A stretch of 64,000 nt of DNA from Nioella aestuarii (GTDB taxonomy: Bacteria; Pseudomonadota; Alphaproteobacteria; Rhodobacterales; Rhodobacteraceae), in NCBI RefSeq assembly GCF_050896395.1, contig NZ_JBPBBA010000022.1, forward strand, positions 1 through 64,000, given 5' to 3'. Under the pieces are notes generated by a model. That model saw only the letters and a program-made list of their open reading frames with translations. It ran no database searches and was not told the origin of the DNA. Made by a program: the position numbers and the translations under genes. Positions 8,099 through 15,904 of the stretch are shown here, in pieces. Numbering within the stretch: position 1 is the stretch's first letter; each line of letters opens with the position of its first letter.

Positions 8099-8908
8099 GT
8101 GGCGCATATTATCGTTTTCGGCAATGAAAAGGGTGGGTCAGGCAAGTCGACCACCGCCATGCATGTGGCCACTGCGCTTGCCCATCTCGGGCATCGTGTT
8201 GGCGGGTTGGATCTGGACCTGCGGCAACGCACATTCGGGCGCTACCTGGAAAACCGTCAGAATACGATCACCGCGCGGGAACTGGACTTGGCCACGCCTT
8301 TCCTGATCGAACTGCCGGAAATCGACCCGGCGACGCTCGGACCTGATGAAAACATCTATGATCGCCGCCTGTCCGCCGCCGTTGCCGATCTCGATCCACG
8401 CTGCGATTTCATTGTCATCGACTGCCCCGGTTCGCATACCCGTCTTAGCCAGGTGGCCCATTCGCTGGCTGATACGCTGGTCACGCCGATGAACGACAGC
8501 TTCGTTGATTTCGACCTCTTGGCCCGGATTGACCCGGAAACCTACGAGATCAAGGGGCCGTCGGTCTATTCCGAGATGGTCTGGCATTCCCGCCAGTTGC
8601 GCGCCAAGGCCGGACTGAAACCCATCGACTGGATCGTCGTGCGCAACCGCTTGGGGGCACAGATGATGCACAACAAGCGCAAGGTGGGCGAGGCGCTGAC
8701 CAACCTGTCACGCCGCATCGGGTTTCGCGTGGCACCGGGCATGAGCGAGCGGGTGATCTTCCGAGAGCTGTTCCCCTCTGGCATGACGCTGCTTGATTTG
8801 CGCGCCATGGGCGTGGACCGGCTGAATATCTCGAACCTTGCCGCCCGGCAGGAACTGCGCGACCTGATGAAGACGCTAAACCTGCCCGGCGTGTCGGTTG
8901 ATTTCTAA
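8099..8908 (+). CDS. mipZ: Division-plane positioning ATPase MipZ
   Basis: A 269-residue ParA/MinD-class P-loop ATPase with a deviant Walker A (FGNEKGGSGKSTTA), switch I region near DLDLRQRTFGRYLENR, and Walker B DFIVIDCPGS. The combination with VRNRLGAQMMHNK and the FPSGMTLLDL end is that of alphaproteobacterial MipZ, which forms a gradient from the ParB-bound pole and inhibits FtsZ assembly. Start chosen at GTG 8099 (AHIIVFGNEKGG), with AAGGGG seven bases upstream; ATGs at 8048 and 8060 are in frame but lack such a site. It is convergent with the GH42 gene; the stop codons share a CTAA tetranucleotide. Confidence 0.88.
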   Translation: MAHIIVFGNEKGGSGKSTTAMHVATALAHLGHRVGGLDLDLRQRTFGRYLENRQNTITARELDLATPFLIELPEIDPATLGPDENIYDRRLSAAVADLDPRCDFIVIDCPGSHTRLSQVAHSLADTLVTPMNDSFVDFDLLARIDPETYEIKGPSVYSEMVWHSRQLRAKAGLKPIDWIVVRNRLGAQMMHNKRKVGEALTNLSRRIGFRVAPGMSERVIFRELFPSGMTLLDLRAMGVDRLNISNLAARQELRDLMKTLNLPGVSVDF

Positions 8909-10800
8909 CGCCAGGTGACCCCCGCAGCAGGAACGGTCACGCCGTCCCATGTTTGCGGTTCGGGATCGTAGTTGATCAGGAATTCGGTTTGACCGGCTTT
9001 ACGGCGGCGCAGGCCACCGGGCATGTCGGTCACCTCGATCCCGGCAGCTGCAAGCACATCGCGCAGAAAGACGCCCATGGCCTCCGGGTCCAGCCATCCG
9101 CCCAAGTAGGTGATACGCCCATTCGTCATGGCCACCGGCTGACCGTCCGTGCAACGCAGTGTGACCTCTGCCTGACCCTCCAATTCCTCCTGCCAAAGCT
9201 GCACATGTCCACCACCTTCGACAGGCCGGGGCGTGTCAGGGCGCAGTGACTCCACGCGCGCCACGGTCACATCAAGACCGCGGATCGCGGGCGGCAAAGG
9301 CACGGGGATATGCATCTCGGCTGTCTTGGCATTGGTCCGGGGGCCAAGGATCACCGGCCCGTCATGGGCGGCAATCGCTGCCTTGAAGGGCTCCGATAGC
9401 GTCACCGCGCCGGGGGCCAAAACCAGCTTGTAGCCAGTCAGCTCAGCCGTATCCGGCGGAAGAATATCGACCGACTGGCCAAGCTTGCGCAGCGCTCTGT
9501 AGGTTTCGAACACCAATCGGAAATAATCCTGTCCCTGCCCCTGCGGCTGCACGGCCCAAGCCCATTGCGCCGCGTAGTCGAAAACCAGCGCCACCGGGGC
9601 TTGCGCCGCCTCTACCTCTGGCAGCCCCGCCAGTTCCCGGACCACTTGCGTGGCCTCGTGATAAGCCTGCGCGGGCTGGCTGTCGGGGCGCAACATTCCG
9701 GCATGCATCTGTTCCTGGGCAAAGGGGACTTGGCGCCAGCGGAAATAGCACACCGCCTCGGCTCCATGCGCAAACGCCTCCCACGCCCAAAGGCGCGCCA
9801 TCCCGGGCAGTGGCGTGGGGTTGTAGGGCGCCCAGTTCACCGGGCCGGGCTGCTGTTCCATAACCCACCAGCGGCCATTCCCAACGGTGCGGTAGAGGTC
9901 GTGGTGGAAGGCTTGGAAATCCGGGTCGCCCTGCTGCGAGTAGCGCCGTTTGTGGGTGTCATCAGCCTCGACCCGGTCCTCCAGGAACCCCATCGGGTAA
10001 CTGTCCCAGGTGGCAATCTCCATCTGGCGACCGGTGTCGTAATGGTCGAACTCGGTGATCCGGCCCATGTAATTGTGGGAAATTGGCGCGTCGGAATGGG
10101 CACGTATGATATCAACCTGCACGGCATTGAACCGTGCCACCTGGTCCGAACTGAAGCGGCGGAAGGCGAGACCTTGGGCCGGGTTAGGTTCCGTCACCGT
10201 CAGGTTGGGCAGGCCGATCTGATCGAAGCTCTGATACTCCATCGACCAAAAGACATTGCCCCAGGCCTCGTTCAGCGCCTCGATGGTGCCGTAGCGATCC
10301 TTGCACCACGCCTGGAACGCCACCCGCGCGGCGTCGGAATAGGATAAAACCGTATCGTGGCAGCCATATTCATTGTCCGTCTGCCACGCAGCGACATAAG
10401 GATTAGCCCCGTAGCGGTCCGCCAGCAGCCGGGTGATGCGCGCGCTTTCTTCGCGGTAGCCTGCATGGCTGAAGCAGTAATGTCTGCGCGATCCAAAGCC
10501 GCGCGGGCGCCCTTCTGCATCCACCGCCAGCATGTCCGGGTGCTTGTCCAGCATCCAGCGCGGCGGCGTTGCCGTCGGGGTTCCCAGAACAACCTTAAGC
10601 CCTGCCGCCCCAAGCGTTTCAATCGCCCGGTCAAGCCAGTCGAAGCGCAGATCGCCCGGCGTGGGCTCCAGCCGCGACCATGCAAATTCACCGATGCGGA
10701 TCCAGGTCAGACCAAGTTCCGCCATGCGTGCGGCGTCCTCCTGCCACTGGGCCTCTGGCCAATGTTCAGGGTAGTAACAGGTTCCGAGCGTACGTTTCAC
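8905..10800 (-). CDS. GH42 beta-galactosidase
   Basis: A 631-residue cytosolic glycosidase without a signal peptide. It opens MKRTLGTCYYPEHWPE and has the GH42 landmarks IRIGEFAWSRLEP and LGTPTATPPRWM. The acid/base glutamate is E144 in WQTDNEYG and the probable nucleophile is E315 in WVMEQQPGPVNW. A trimerisation-like domain and a small beta domain follow, as in the family (usually 650-690 residues). It is the last gene of the galactose operon, with a 4-base overlap with the lactonase gene upstream. It would release galactose from beta-galactosides imported by the ABC transporter of the same locus. Confidence 0.92.
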   Translation of the reverse strand: MKRTLGTCYYPEHWPEAQWQEDAARMAELGLTWIRIGEFAWSRLEPTPGDLRFDWLDRAIETLGAAGLKVVLGTPTATPPRWMLDKHPDMLAVDAEGRPRGFGSRRHYCFSHAGYREESARITRLLADRYGANPYVAAWQTDNEYGCHDTVLSYSDAARVAFQAWCKDRYGTIEALNEAWGNVFWSMEYQSFDQIGLPNLTVTEPNPAQGLAFRRFSSDQVARFNAVQVDIIRAHSDAPISHNYMGRITEFDHYDTGRQMEIATWDSYPMGFLEDRVEADDTHKRRYSQQGDPDFQAFHHDLYRTVGNGRWWVMEQQPGPVNWAPYNPTPLPGMARLWAWEAFAHGAEAVCYFRWRQVPFAQEQMHAGMLRPDSQPAQAYHEATQVVRELAGLPEVEAAQAPVALVFDYAAQWAWAVQPQGQGQDYFRLVFETYRALRKLGQSVDILPPDTAELTGYKLVLAPGAVTLSEPFKAAIAAHDGPVILGPRTNAKTAEMHIPVPLPPAIRGLDVTVARVESLRPDTPRPVEGGGHVQLWQEELEGQAEVTLRCTDGQPVAMTNGRITYLGGWLDPEAMGVFLRDVLAAAGIEVTDMPGGLRRRKAGQTEFLINYDPEPQTWDGVTVPAAGVTWR

Positions 10801-11648
10801 AGGATGACCTCGTGTTCACGTTGTCCTTGGGCGATATCGGCGGCGACAAAGACCTGCCCGGCCAGCGGCTCTTCGGAAAGCGCCTCGGACGACAGGTCTT
10901 GCCGCGCGGTTGTCACGTAGAGGTCGCGCAGGTCGGGCCCGCCAAATGCGGGGCAAGAGGGCTGCGACACGGGCAAGTGCACGTCGCGCAGGACGCTGCC
11001 GTCAGGCGCATAGGCCCGAACCCGCGAAGAACCCCATTCAGCGCACCACAAATTTCCCTCGGCATCCAGCACGGCCCCATCGGGGTTGGGTCCATCTGGG
11101 CCATGATCGAGAAAGATCTCAGGCTCCCCCACTGGCCAACCATCCTTTTCCGACAGGCGCTGTCGCCAGACCTTTCCCGGCGCCGTGTCCGCGAAATGGG
11201 CGTAGCTGCCATCCGGTGCAAAACAGATCGCATTCGAGATGGTGATCCGATCGAAAAGCCGCCGAAGCTCTCCCCGATAGTAGCGCCAGATCGCACCCGC
11301 ACCCGGTTCCGCCTGCTTTCCCATGGTGCCGATCCAGAATCCGCCCCAAGGGTCGGCGCGGCCATCATTCGAACGCGTCACCGGGTTGTCGGCCTCCAAG
11401 TGTGCAACGGTATCTTGCGCACCTGTTTCGAGGTTCAGCCGGATCAGATCCGTTTCCGTGGCGACCAGCAAAGCGTCCCGCCTCACCCATCCGGCGGCGG
11501 AGACATGGCGGTCGAATACCCAGTCCCGCCCCGATGTCAGCAGCCGCTTGCCCATGATATCAAACCAGAAAAGCTGCCCGCGTTCCGGGTGCCAGAGAGG
11601 CCCCTCACCCAATTCACAGGGGTGGGAGTCGAAGACCTGCACGGTCAT
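10797..11648 (-). CDS. SMP-30/gluconolactonase (sugar lactone hydrolase)
   Basis: A 283-residue beta-propeller of the regucalcin family. Visible are ELGEGPLWHPERGQLFWFDI with the metal-ligand glutamate, SNDGRADPWGGFWIGTMG, SNAICFAPDGS and PDGAVLDAEGNLWCAEWGSSRVRAYAPDG. Between galactose dehydrogenase and galactonate dehydratase steps it most likely opens galactono-lactone to galactonate. Both ends overlap neighbours by 4 bases (ATGA with dgoA at 11645-11648 and with the GH42 gene at 10797-10800), indicating tight translational coupling. Confidence 0.9.
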   Translation of the reverse strand: MTVQVFDSHPCELGEGPLWHPERGQLFWFDIMGKRLLTSGRDWVFDRHVSAAGWVRRDALLVATETDLIRLNLETGAQDTVAHLEADNPVTRSNDGRADPWGGFWIGTMGKQAEPGAGAIWRYYRGELRRLFDRITISNAICFAPDGSYAHFADTAPGKVWRQRLSEKDGWPVGEPEIFLDHGPDGPNPDGAVLDAEGNLWCAEWGSSRVRAYAPDGSVLRDVHLPVSQPSCPAFGGPDLRDLYVTTARQDLSSEALSEEPLAGQVFVAADIAQGQREHEVIL

Positions 11649-12250
11649 GAGGTGGCCTCGTCGAAGGCTGTGACCAGTGCCGTCGCACGGCGGCTGATAT
11701 CATCGGCAGACAAGCCGGGCGTATAAAGCGCGGTGCCAATCCCGAACCCGTCAACACCTGCTTTCCACCACTCGGCAAAATTCTCCGGCCCGGCACCACC
11801 GACCGCATAGACCTGCGTTCCTTTGGGCAGCACCGCGCGGATGGCCTTGACGCCGCCGGGGCCGAGCAGGCTTGCCGGGAAGATCTTCAGCCCATCCGCC
11901 CCAGCCCTGAGCGCCGCGAAACACTCGGTCGGGGTCATCGCGCCGGGGAAACTCTGCAATCCAAGGCGCTTGGTTTCGGAAATCACTGCCGTGTCTGTAT
12001 TGGGCGACACGATCAGCCGCCCGCCCGCATCGGCCACTTCCCTCACCTCGTCGGCGGCTGTGACCGTACCCGCGCCGATCAGGGCATGATCGCCGAAAGC
12101 ACGAGCCATAACAGCGATACTTTCCAGGGGTTCGGGGGAATTGAGCGGCACCTCGATCCGAGTGACTCCCGCAGCGATCAACGCCTCGGTGATGGGCTCA
12201 GCCTCGGGCGGGGTGATCCCGCGCAGAATGGCGATGATAGGGCGGCTCAT
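11645..12250 (-). CDS. dgoA: 2-dehydro-3-deoxy-6-phosphogalactonate aldolase
   Basis: A 201-residue class I KDPG/KDPGal aldolase. It has IIAILRGITPPEA, TRIEVPLNSPEP with the general-base glutamate, and GADGLKIFPASLLGPGGVKAIRAVLP carrying the Schiff-base lysine. The NSPEP and FPAS forms are those of DgoA rather than KdgA. It splits 2-keto-3-deoxy-6-phosphogalactonate to pyruvate and glyceraldehyde-3-phosphate. The start at ATG 12250 overlaps the dgoK stop by 4 bases; a longer opening upstream lies inside dgoK and was rejected. Confidence 0.92.
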   Translation of the reverse strand: MSRPIIAILRGITPPEAEPITEALIAAGVTRIEVPLNSPEPLESIAVMARAFGDHALIGAGTVTAADEVREVADAGGRLIVSPNTDTAVISETKRLGLQSFPGAMTPTECFAALRAGADGLKIFPASLLGPGGVKAIRAVLPKGTQVYAVGGAGPENFAEWWKAGVDGFGIGTALYTPGLSADDISRRATALVTAFDEATS

Positions 12251-13149
12251 GGGGCCTCCGTCAGCTTTGCATGGGCGAGGCGCAGCCCCGCAAGGGTCAG
12301 GGTTTCCGCGTCGCGGGTCAGGCAATGAACCCCTTGGGTTTCGAGCGCCCGCGCATAGAGTGCCACAAGCGCAGGCGCGCCTCCAATCAGAACCTGCTGG
12401 CCAAGCCAATACGGCCTCGCGGCAGCCAGTTCCGCGCCGATCAGCAGGCCGGAAAGGCGGCCCTTCGCGGCAGCGTTGGACTGGCCGTGCAAGAGCCCTT
12501 CGGCGCGGATGGTGAATAGCGATTGCGCGAGGCGTTCCGGGCGGGACAGAGTTTCCGCGACGGCGACGTCAAACGTTTCGCGATCGAATTCCTGACCGCC
12601 CACGGAATGGCGCAGGACCGAATGCTGCGAAAGCAGAGCGAACAGCTCTCCGGTCATGGCGGTGCGGAAACTGACAATCTCTTCCGCCGAGATGTGAATC
12701 CATTTCGTGTGCGTTCCCGGCAGGCAAAGGATGCCGTCAAAATGCGGGTTCTCGTGAATGACTCCAGCGGTCTGTGTCTCTTCCCCGCGCATCACGTCGG
12801 CGGGGCTGTCCTGACTGACGCCGGGCAGGATGTGGAGTTTGATGCGGCTGTCCCGCGTGGCGGGCATGATCGGCGCGGCCTCGCCGGGTTTGCAGGGGAC
12901 GGTGCGATAGGGGGCCTCGACCCAGCCCTGTTTCGCGCCGACCATGCCGCAGGCGATGACGGGAGTTGGTTGGTCATTCAGCCAGGGGTTGATAAGGCGC
13001 AGGAGGGCCGGTTCGAACTCGGCCTGGGAGAGGCCTCCCATGCCGTCCGCTGACGCCGCCTTGTCCAGCACCGCGCCACTTGCGCTGATGGCCCATGCGC
13101 GCAGATGCGAGGTGCCCCAGTCGACCGCGATCCAATCTGCCCTTGTCAT
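12247..13149 (-). CDS. dgoK: 2-dehydro-3-deoxygalactonokinase
   Basis: A 300-residue sugar-acid kinase of the DgoK family. The N-terminus WIAVDWGTSHLRAWAI carries the phosphate-binding DWGTS loop. ACGMVGAKQGWVEAPY, CLPGTHTKWIHI and a C-terminal LIGGAPALVALYARAL are characteristic. It phosphorylates 2-keto-3-deoxygalactonate at the 6 position before DgoA cleavage. The start at 13149 overlaps the stop of the SDR gene by 4 bases, giving a coupled SDR-dgoK-dgoA-lactonase-GH42 chain. Confidence 0.93.
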   Translation of the reverse strand: MTRADWIAVDWGTSHLRAWAISASGAVLDKAASADGMGGLSQAEFEPALLRLINPWLNDQPTPVIACGMVGAKQGWVEAPYRTVPCKPGEAAPIMPATRDSRIKLHILPGVSQDSPADVMRGEETQTAGVIHENPHFDGILCLPGTHTKWIHISAEEIVSFRTAMTGELFALLSQHSVLRHSVGGQEFDRETFDVAVAETLSRPERLAQSLFTIRAEGLLHGQSNAAAKGRLSGLLIGAELAAARPYWLGQQVLIGGAPALVALYARALETQGVHCLTRDAETLTLAGLRLAHAKLTEAP

Positions 13150-13913
13150 CCCGTCACCACGACCCCGCCGTCTATCACAAGCACCTGACCTGTCATCATT
13201 TTCGCACTGTCGGAGGCGAGGAACAGCGTGCCGCCGACGATGTCTTCGGGAGCCAGTGTATCCTTCAGGCACTGACGGTCCAGATGGGCAGCGAGACCTT
13301 CGGGCGTGACCCAAAGGTCTTTTTGTTTCTGGGTCAGAACCCAGCCCGGCGCCAGCGCGTTGACGCGAATGCGGTCAGGGCCGAGTTCGCGGGCAAGGCT
13401 ACGGGTCATGGCGGTGATGCCACCATTGGCCGTGGTGTAGGCGGGATAGCCTGCATTGCCCATCATGTAGGAGATCGACGAGAAGTTGATGATCGCGCCT
13501 TTTCCGTTTTCTTTCATATGCTTGGCGGCAGCTTGGCAGGCGAAGAAATAGGCCTTGAGATTGATCGACTGGGACCAGTCCCAGAACTCTTCCGTCACCT
13601 CCTCGGTCGTGTGGCGCTTGTCGTTAGCGGCGTTGTTCACGAGCACATCGAGGGGGCCATGAGCTTCGGCGGCCTGTGCGATCGCGCCTTGGAACGCCGC
13701 GATATCGGTGATGTCGCAGGGCAGGAAAAGCGGGCGATTCCCGGTGCTTGCCGCCATCTCATCGACAAAGGCGGAGGCGTCGGAACGCTGCACGAAAGCC
13801 ACTTTCGCCCCTTGTCGGAGGAAGCCCTCGGTCAGGGCCGCGCCAATACCGGAGCCGCCGCCGGTGATGAAAACGGAGGCGCCCTGAAGGTCGGGATAGG
13901 TCGGGTGTGTCAT
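13146..13913 (-). CDS. SDR oxidoreductase, probable D-galactose 1-dehydrogenase
   Basis: A 255-residue classical SDR: nucleotide-binding TGGGSGIG (residues 17-24), LVNNAAN, catalytic-region SS at 145-146, Y159 and a RIRVNALAPGW segment. By position between galactoside hydrolases and galactonate genes it should oxidise galactose (or arabinose) at C1. The usual YxxxK lysine is replaced: Y159 is followed by T-T-A-N163, codon AAT at 13425-13427. The protein is otherwise intact, with the usual C-terminal VIDGG. Whether it is active is therefore open. There is a 4-base overlap with dgoK downstream. Confidence 0.8.
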   Translation of the reverse strand: MTHPTYPDLQGASVFITGGGSGIGAALTEGFLRQGAKVAFVQRSDASAFVDEMAASTGNRPLFLPCDITDIAAFQGAIAQAAEAHGPLDVLVNNAANDKRHTTEEVTEEFWDWSQSINLKAYFFACQAAAKHMKENGKGAIINFSSISYMMGNAGYPAYTTANGGITAMTRSLARELGPDRIRVNALAPGWVLTQKQKDLWVTPEGLAAHLDRQCLKDTLAPEDIVGGTLFLASDSAKMMTGQVLVIDGGVVVTG

Positions 13914-13984
13914 CTGTTCTTATCCTTCGAAAATGGGGGCGCCCCCACGTGCATCAGGCGTACACTCCCCGTGCAGGCGTTTTG

Positions 13985-14075
13985 CGGTTTCGCCGCCTGC
14001 CGGCGTCGATCCGTGAGCGGCCCTCCTCAACCCCCGGCTTGCGCCGGAGGCCTCGTCGGGCCGCGTTGCCACGGG
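13985..14075 (-). repeat. Dispersed extragenic repeat, copy A
   Basis: Read on the minus strand it begins CCCGTGGCAACGCGGCCCG, contains a GC-rich imperfect palindrome, and ends GGCGGCGAAACCG. It matches three other intergenic copies (42238, 47126, 56430). It lies in the 259-base gap between the IlvD-type dehydratase and SDR genes of the same operon, after the conserved 36-base module. Confidence 0.75.
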
Positions 14076-14127
14076 ATATCGGATCGGGGTGTGCATTGCA
14101 TCGGCTGCTGTGGTGGCTGAGAGGGCT

Positions 14128-14163
14128 GGATGCCTCCGGCGGGAGTATTTTTACCAAGAAGAA
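14128..14163 (-). repeat. Conserved 36-base module (CTCCGGCGGGAG hairpin), copy A
   Basis: On the minus strand it reads TTCTTCTTGG, then an A-rich stretch, ACTCCCGCCGGAGGCATCC. It starts 9 bases after the dehydratase stop codon. On the opposite strand the CTCC/GGAG hairpin is followed by TATTTTT, a terminator-like arrangement. Near-identical modules follow stop codons at 42150 and 56339. Confidence 0.75.
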
Positions 14164-14172
14164 AGGGGGCGG

Positions 14173-15882
14173 TCAGTGGCTTTCGCGGGTGACTGGGCGG
14201 GTGTCCTTGCCGACGAGAAAGTCGAGATCGGCGCCCTTGTCGGCCTGTAGAACGTGATCGACATACATCTTGGCGTAGCCACGCGTGTAATGCGGCGGGT
14301 CGGGCTGCCATGCCGCGCGGCGGTTGGCGAGTTCTTCGTCAGAGATGAGCAGTTCGAGCCGGCCTTCGGAGGCGGAGAGGCGGATACGGTCACCGGTTTT
14401 CACCAGCGCCAGCGCACCGCCGGCTTGCGCCTCGGGCGAGACGTGGAGGACCACGGTGCCATAGGCGGTGCCGGACATGCGGGCATCGGAGACGCGGACC
14501 ATGTCGCGCACGCCCTGCTGGACGAGCTTCTTGGGGATCGGCATGTTGCCGACCTCGGGCATACCGGGATAGCCTTTGGGGCCGCAGCCCTTGAGCACGA
14601 GGATCGTTTCGGGCGTCACGAGCAGGTCATCACGGTCAACATTGTCTTTGAAGTCCTCGATCGACTCGAAGACATAGGCCTCGCCTTCGTGTTCCAGCAG
14701 CGCATCGGTCGCGGCAGAGGGCTTGATGATCGCGCCGTCGGGGGCGAGGTTGCCGCGCAGCACGCGCAGGCCCGCCGCTGGTTTCAGCGGATCGTCGAAA
14801 GCGCGGATCACGTCGCGGTTGTAGCATTCGGCTCCGTCCGCATAGGCGGAGATATCGCCACCGAGGACGGTTTTGGCGGTGCGCAACCGGTCGCCCAGTT
14901 CGTGCAGCACCACGGGCATGCCACCGGCGTAGCAGAAATCCTCCATCAGGTACTTGCCCGAGGGCATGCAGTTCACCAGCAGGGGAATGTCGCCGCCCAG
15001 TTCGAAATCCTTCAGTGTCAGGTCCACGCCGACCCGGCCCGCGATGGCCAAAAGGTGCACCACGGCGTTGGTCGATCCGCCCACGGCGGCATTGGCGAGG
15101 ATTGCGTTTTCGAAGGCTTCGCGGGTGAGCACGTCAGACGGCTTTATGTCCTCGTCGACCATTTCAACGATGCGTTTGCCCGTCAGGTGAGCCAACGCCA
15201 TGCGGCGGCTGTCGACGGCGGGAAGGGCCGCATTGGTGGGCAGGCACATGCCCATAGCCTCGACGAGAGAGGCCATGGTGGAGGCGGTGCCCATGGTCAT
15301 GCACACGCCCTTGGAACGGCTCATGCCGGACTCGGCGGCCATGAAGTCCTGCAAGGTCATGTCGCCCGCGCGCACGGCCTCGGAGAATTTCCACACGTCC
15401 GTGCCGGAGCCTATATCGTCACCCTTCCATTTGCCGTTCAGCATCGGGCCGGAGCTGACAACGATGGTGGGCAGGTCGACGGACGCCGCCCCCATCAGCT
15501 GACCCGGAGTGGTCTTGTCACAACCGCCAAGCAGCACGACGCCGTCGATGCCATAGGCGCGGATCGATTCCTCCACATCCATCGCCAGCAGATTGCGGAA
15601 CAGCATTGCCGTGGGCTTCATCTGGGTTTCGCCAAGGCTCATGACCGGGAATTCGACGGGGAAGCCGCCCGCCTCCCACACACCGCGCTTGACGCCTTCG
15701 GCAAGGTCGCGCAGGCCGGAGTTGCAAGGGGTGAGTTCGGACCAGGTGTTGCAGATGCCAATAATGGGACGACCATCGAACGCGTGATCGGGGAAGCCCT
15801 GGTTCTTCATCCAGCTGCGGTGAATGAACCCGTCGCGGTCGAGCTTGCCGTACCATGCTGCGCTGCGTCTCGTCTTGGTCAT
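14173..15882 (-). CDS. IlvD/EDD-family sugar-acid dehydratase (galactonate/arabinonate type)
   Basis: A 569-residue Fe-S dehydratase. The three cluster cysteines typical of the family are visible: GICNTWSELTPCN, LLGGCDKTTPGQLMGAA and KGVCMTMGTASTMA. NAAVGGSTNAVVHLLAIAGR and the C-terminal SDARMSGTAYGTVVLH also fit. It is closest in pattern to pentonate/hexonate dehydratases such as L-arabinonate dehydratase, some of which accept D-galactonate. Here it probably makes 2-keto-3-deoxygalactonate for DgoK. It is separated from the SDR gene by 259 bases carrying a dispersed repeat, so expression of the downstream half may be attenuated. Confidence 0.9.
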   Translation of the reverse strand: MTKTRRSAAWYGKLDRDGFIHRSWMKNQGFPDHAFDGRPIIGICNTWSELTPCNSGLRDLAEGVKRGVWEAGGFPVEFPVMSLGETQMKPTAMLFRNLLAMDVEESIRAYGIDGVVLLGGCDKTTPGQLMGAASVDLPTIVVSSGPMLNGKWKGDDIGSGTDVWKFSEAVRAGDMTLQDFMAAESGMSRSKGVCMTMGTASTMASLVEAMGMCLPTNAALPAVDSRRMALAHLTGKRIVEMVDEDIKPSDVLTREAFENAILANAAVGGSTNAVVHLLAIAGRVGVDLTLKDFELGGDIPLLVNCMPSGKYLMEDFCYAGGMPVVLHELGDRLRTAKTVLGGDISAYADGAECYNRDVIRAFDDPLKPAAGLRVLRGNLAPDGAIIKPSAATDALLEHEGEAYVFESIEDFKDNVDRDDLLVTPETILVLKGCGPKGYPGMPEVGNMPIPKKLVQQGVRDMVRVSDARMSGTAYGTVVLHVSPEAQAGGALALVKTGDRIRLSASEGRLELLISDEELANRRAAWQPDPPHYTRGYAKMYVDHVLQADKGADLDFLVGKDTRPVTRESH

Positions 15883-15904
15883 CGTCGGTCTTCCGTTCTG
15901 GCCC

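Noticed and set aside
8905..8908. Overlapping stop codons of mipZ and the GH42 gene as a sign of error
   Set aside because: The same CTAA sharing is seen at 44184-44187; both proteins have normal C-termini, so it is ordinary compact convergent packing.
13985..14163. CRISPR-like or IS-end interpretation of the dispersed repeats
   Set aside because: Copies are single, widely spaced, without regular spacers, without flanking target duplications and with no transposase or cas gene in the window.
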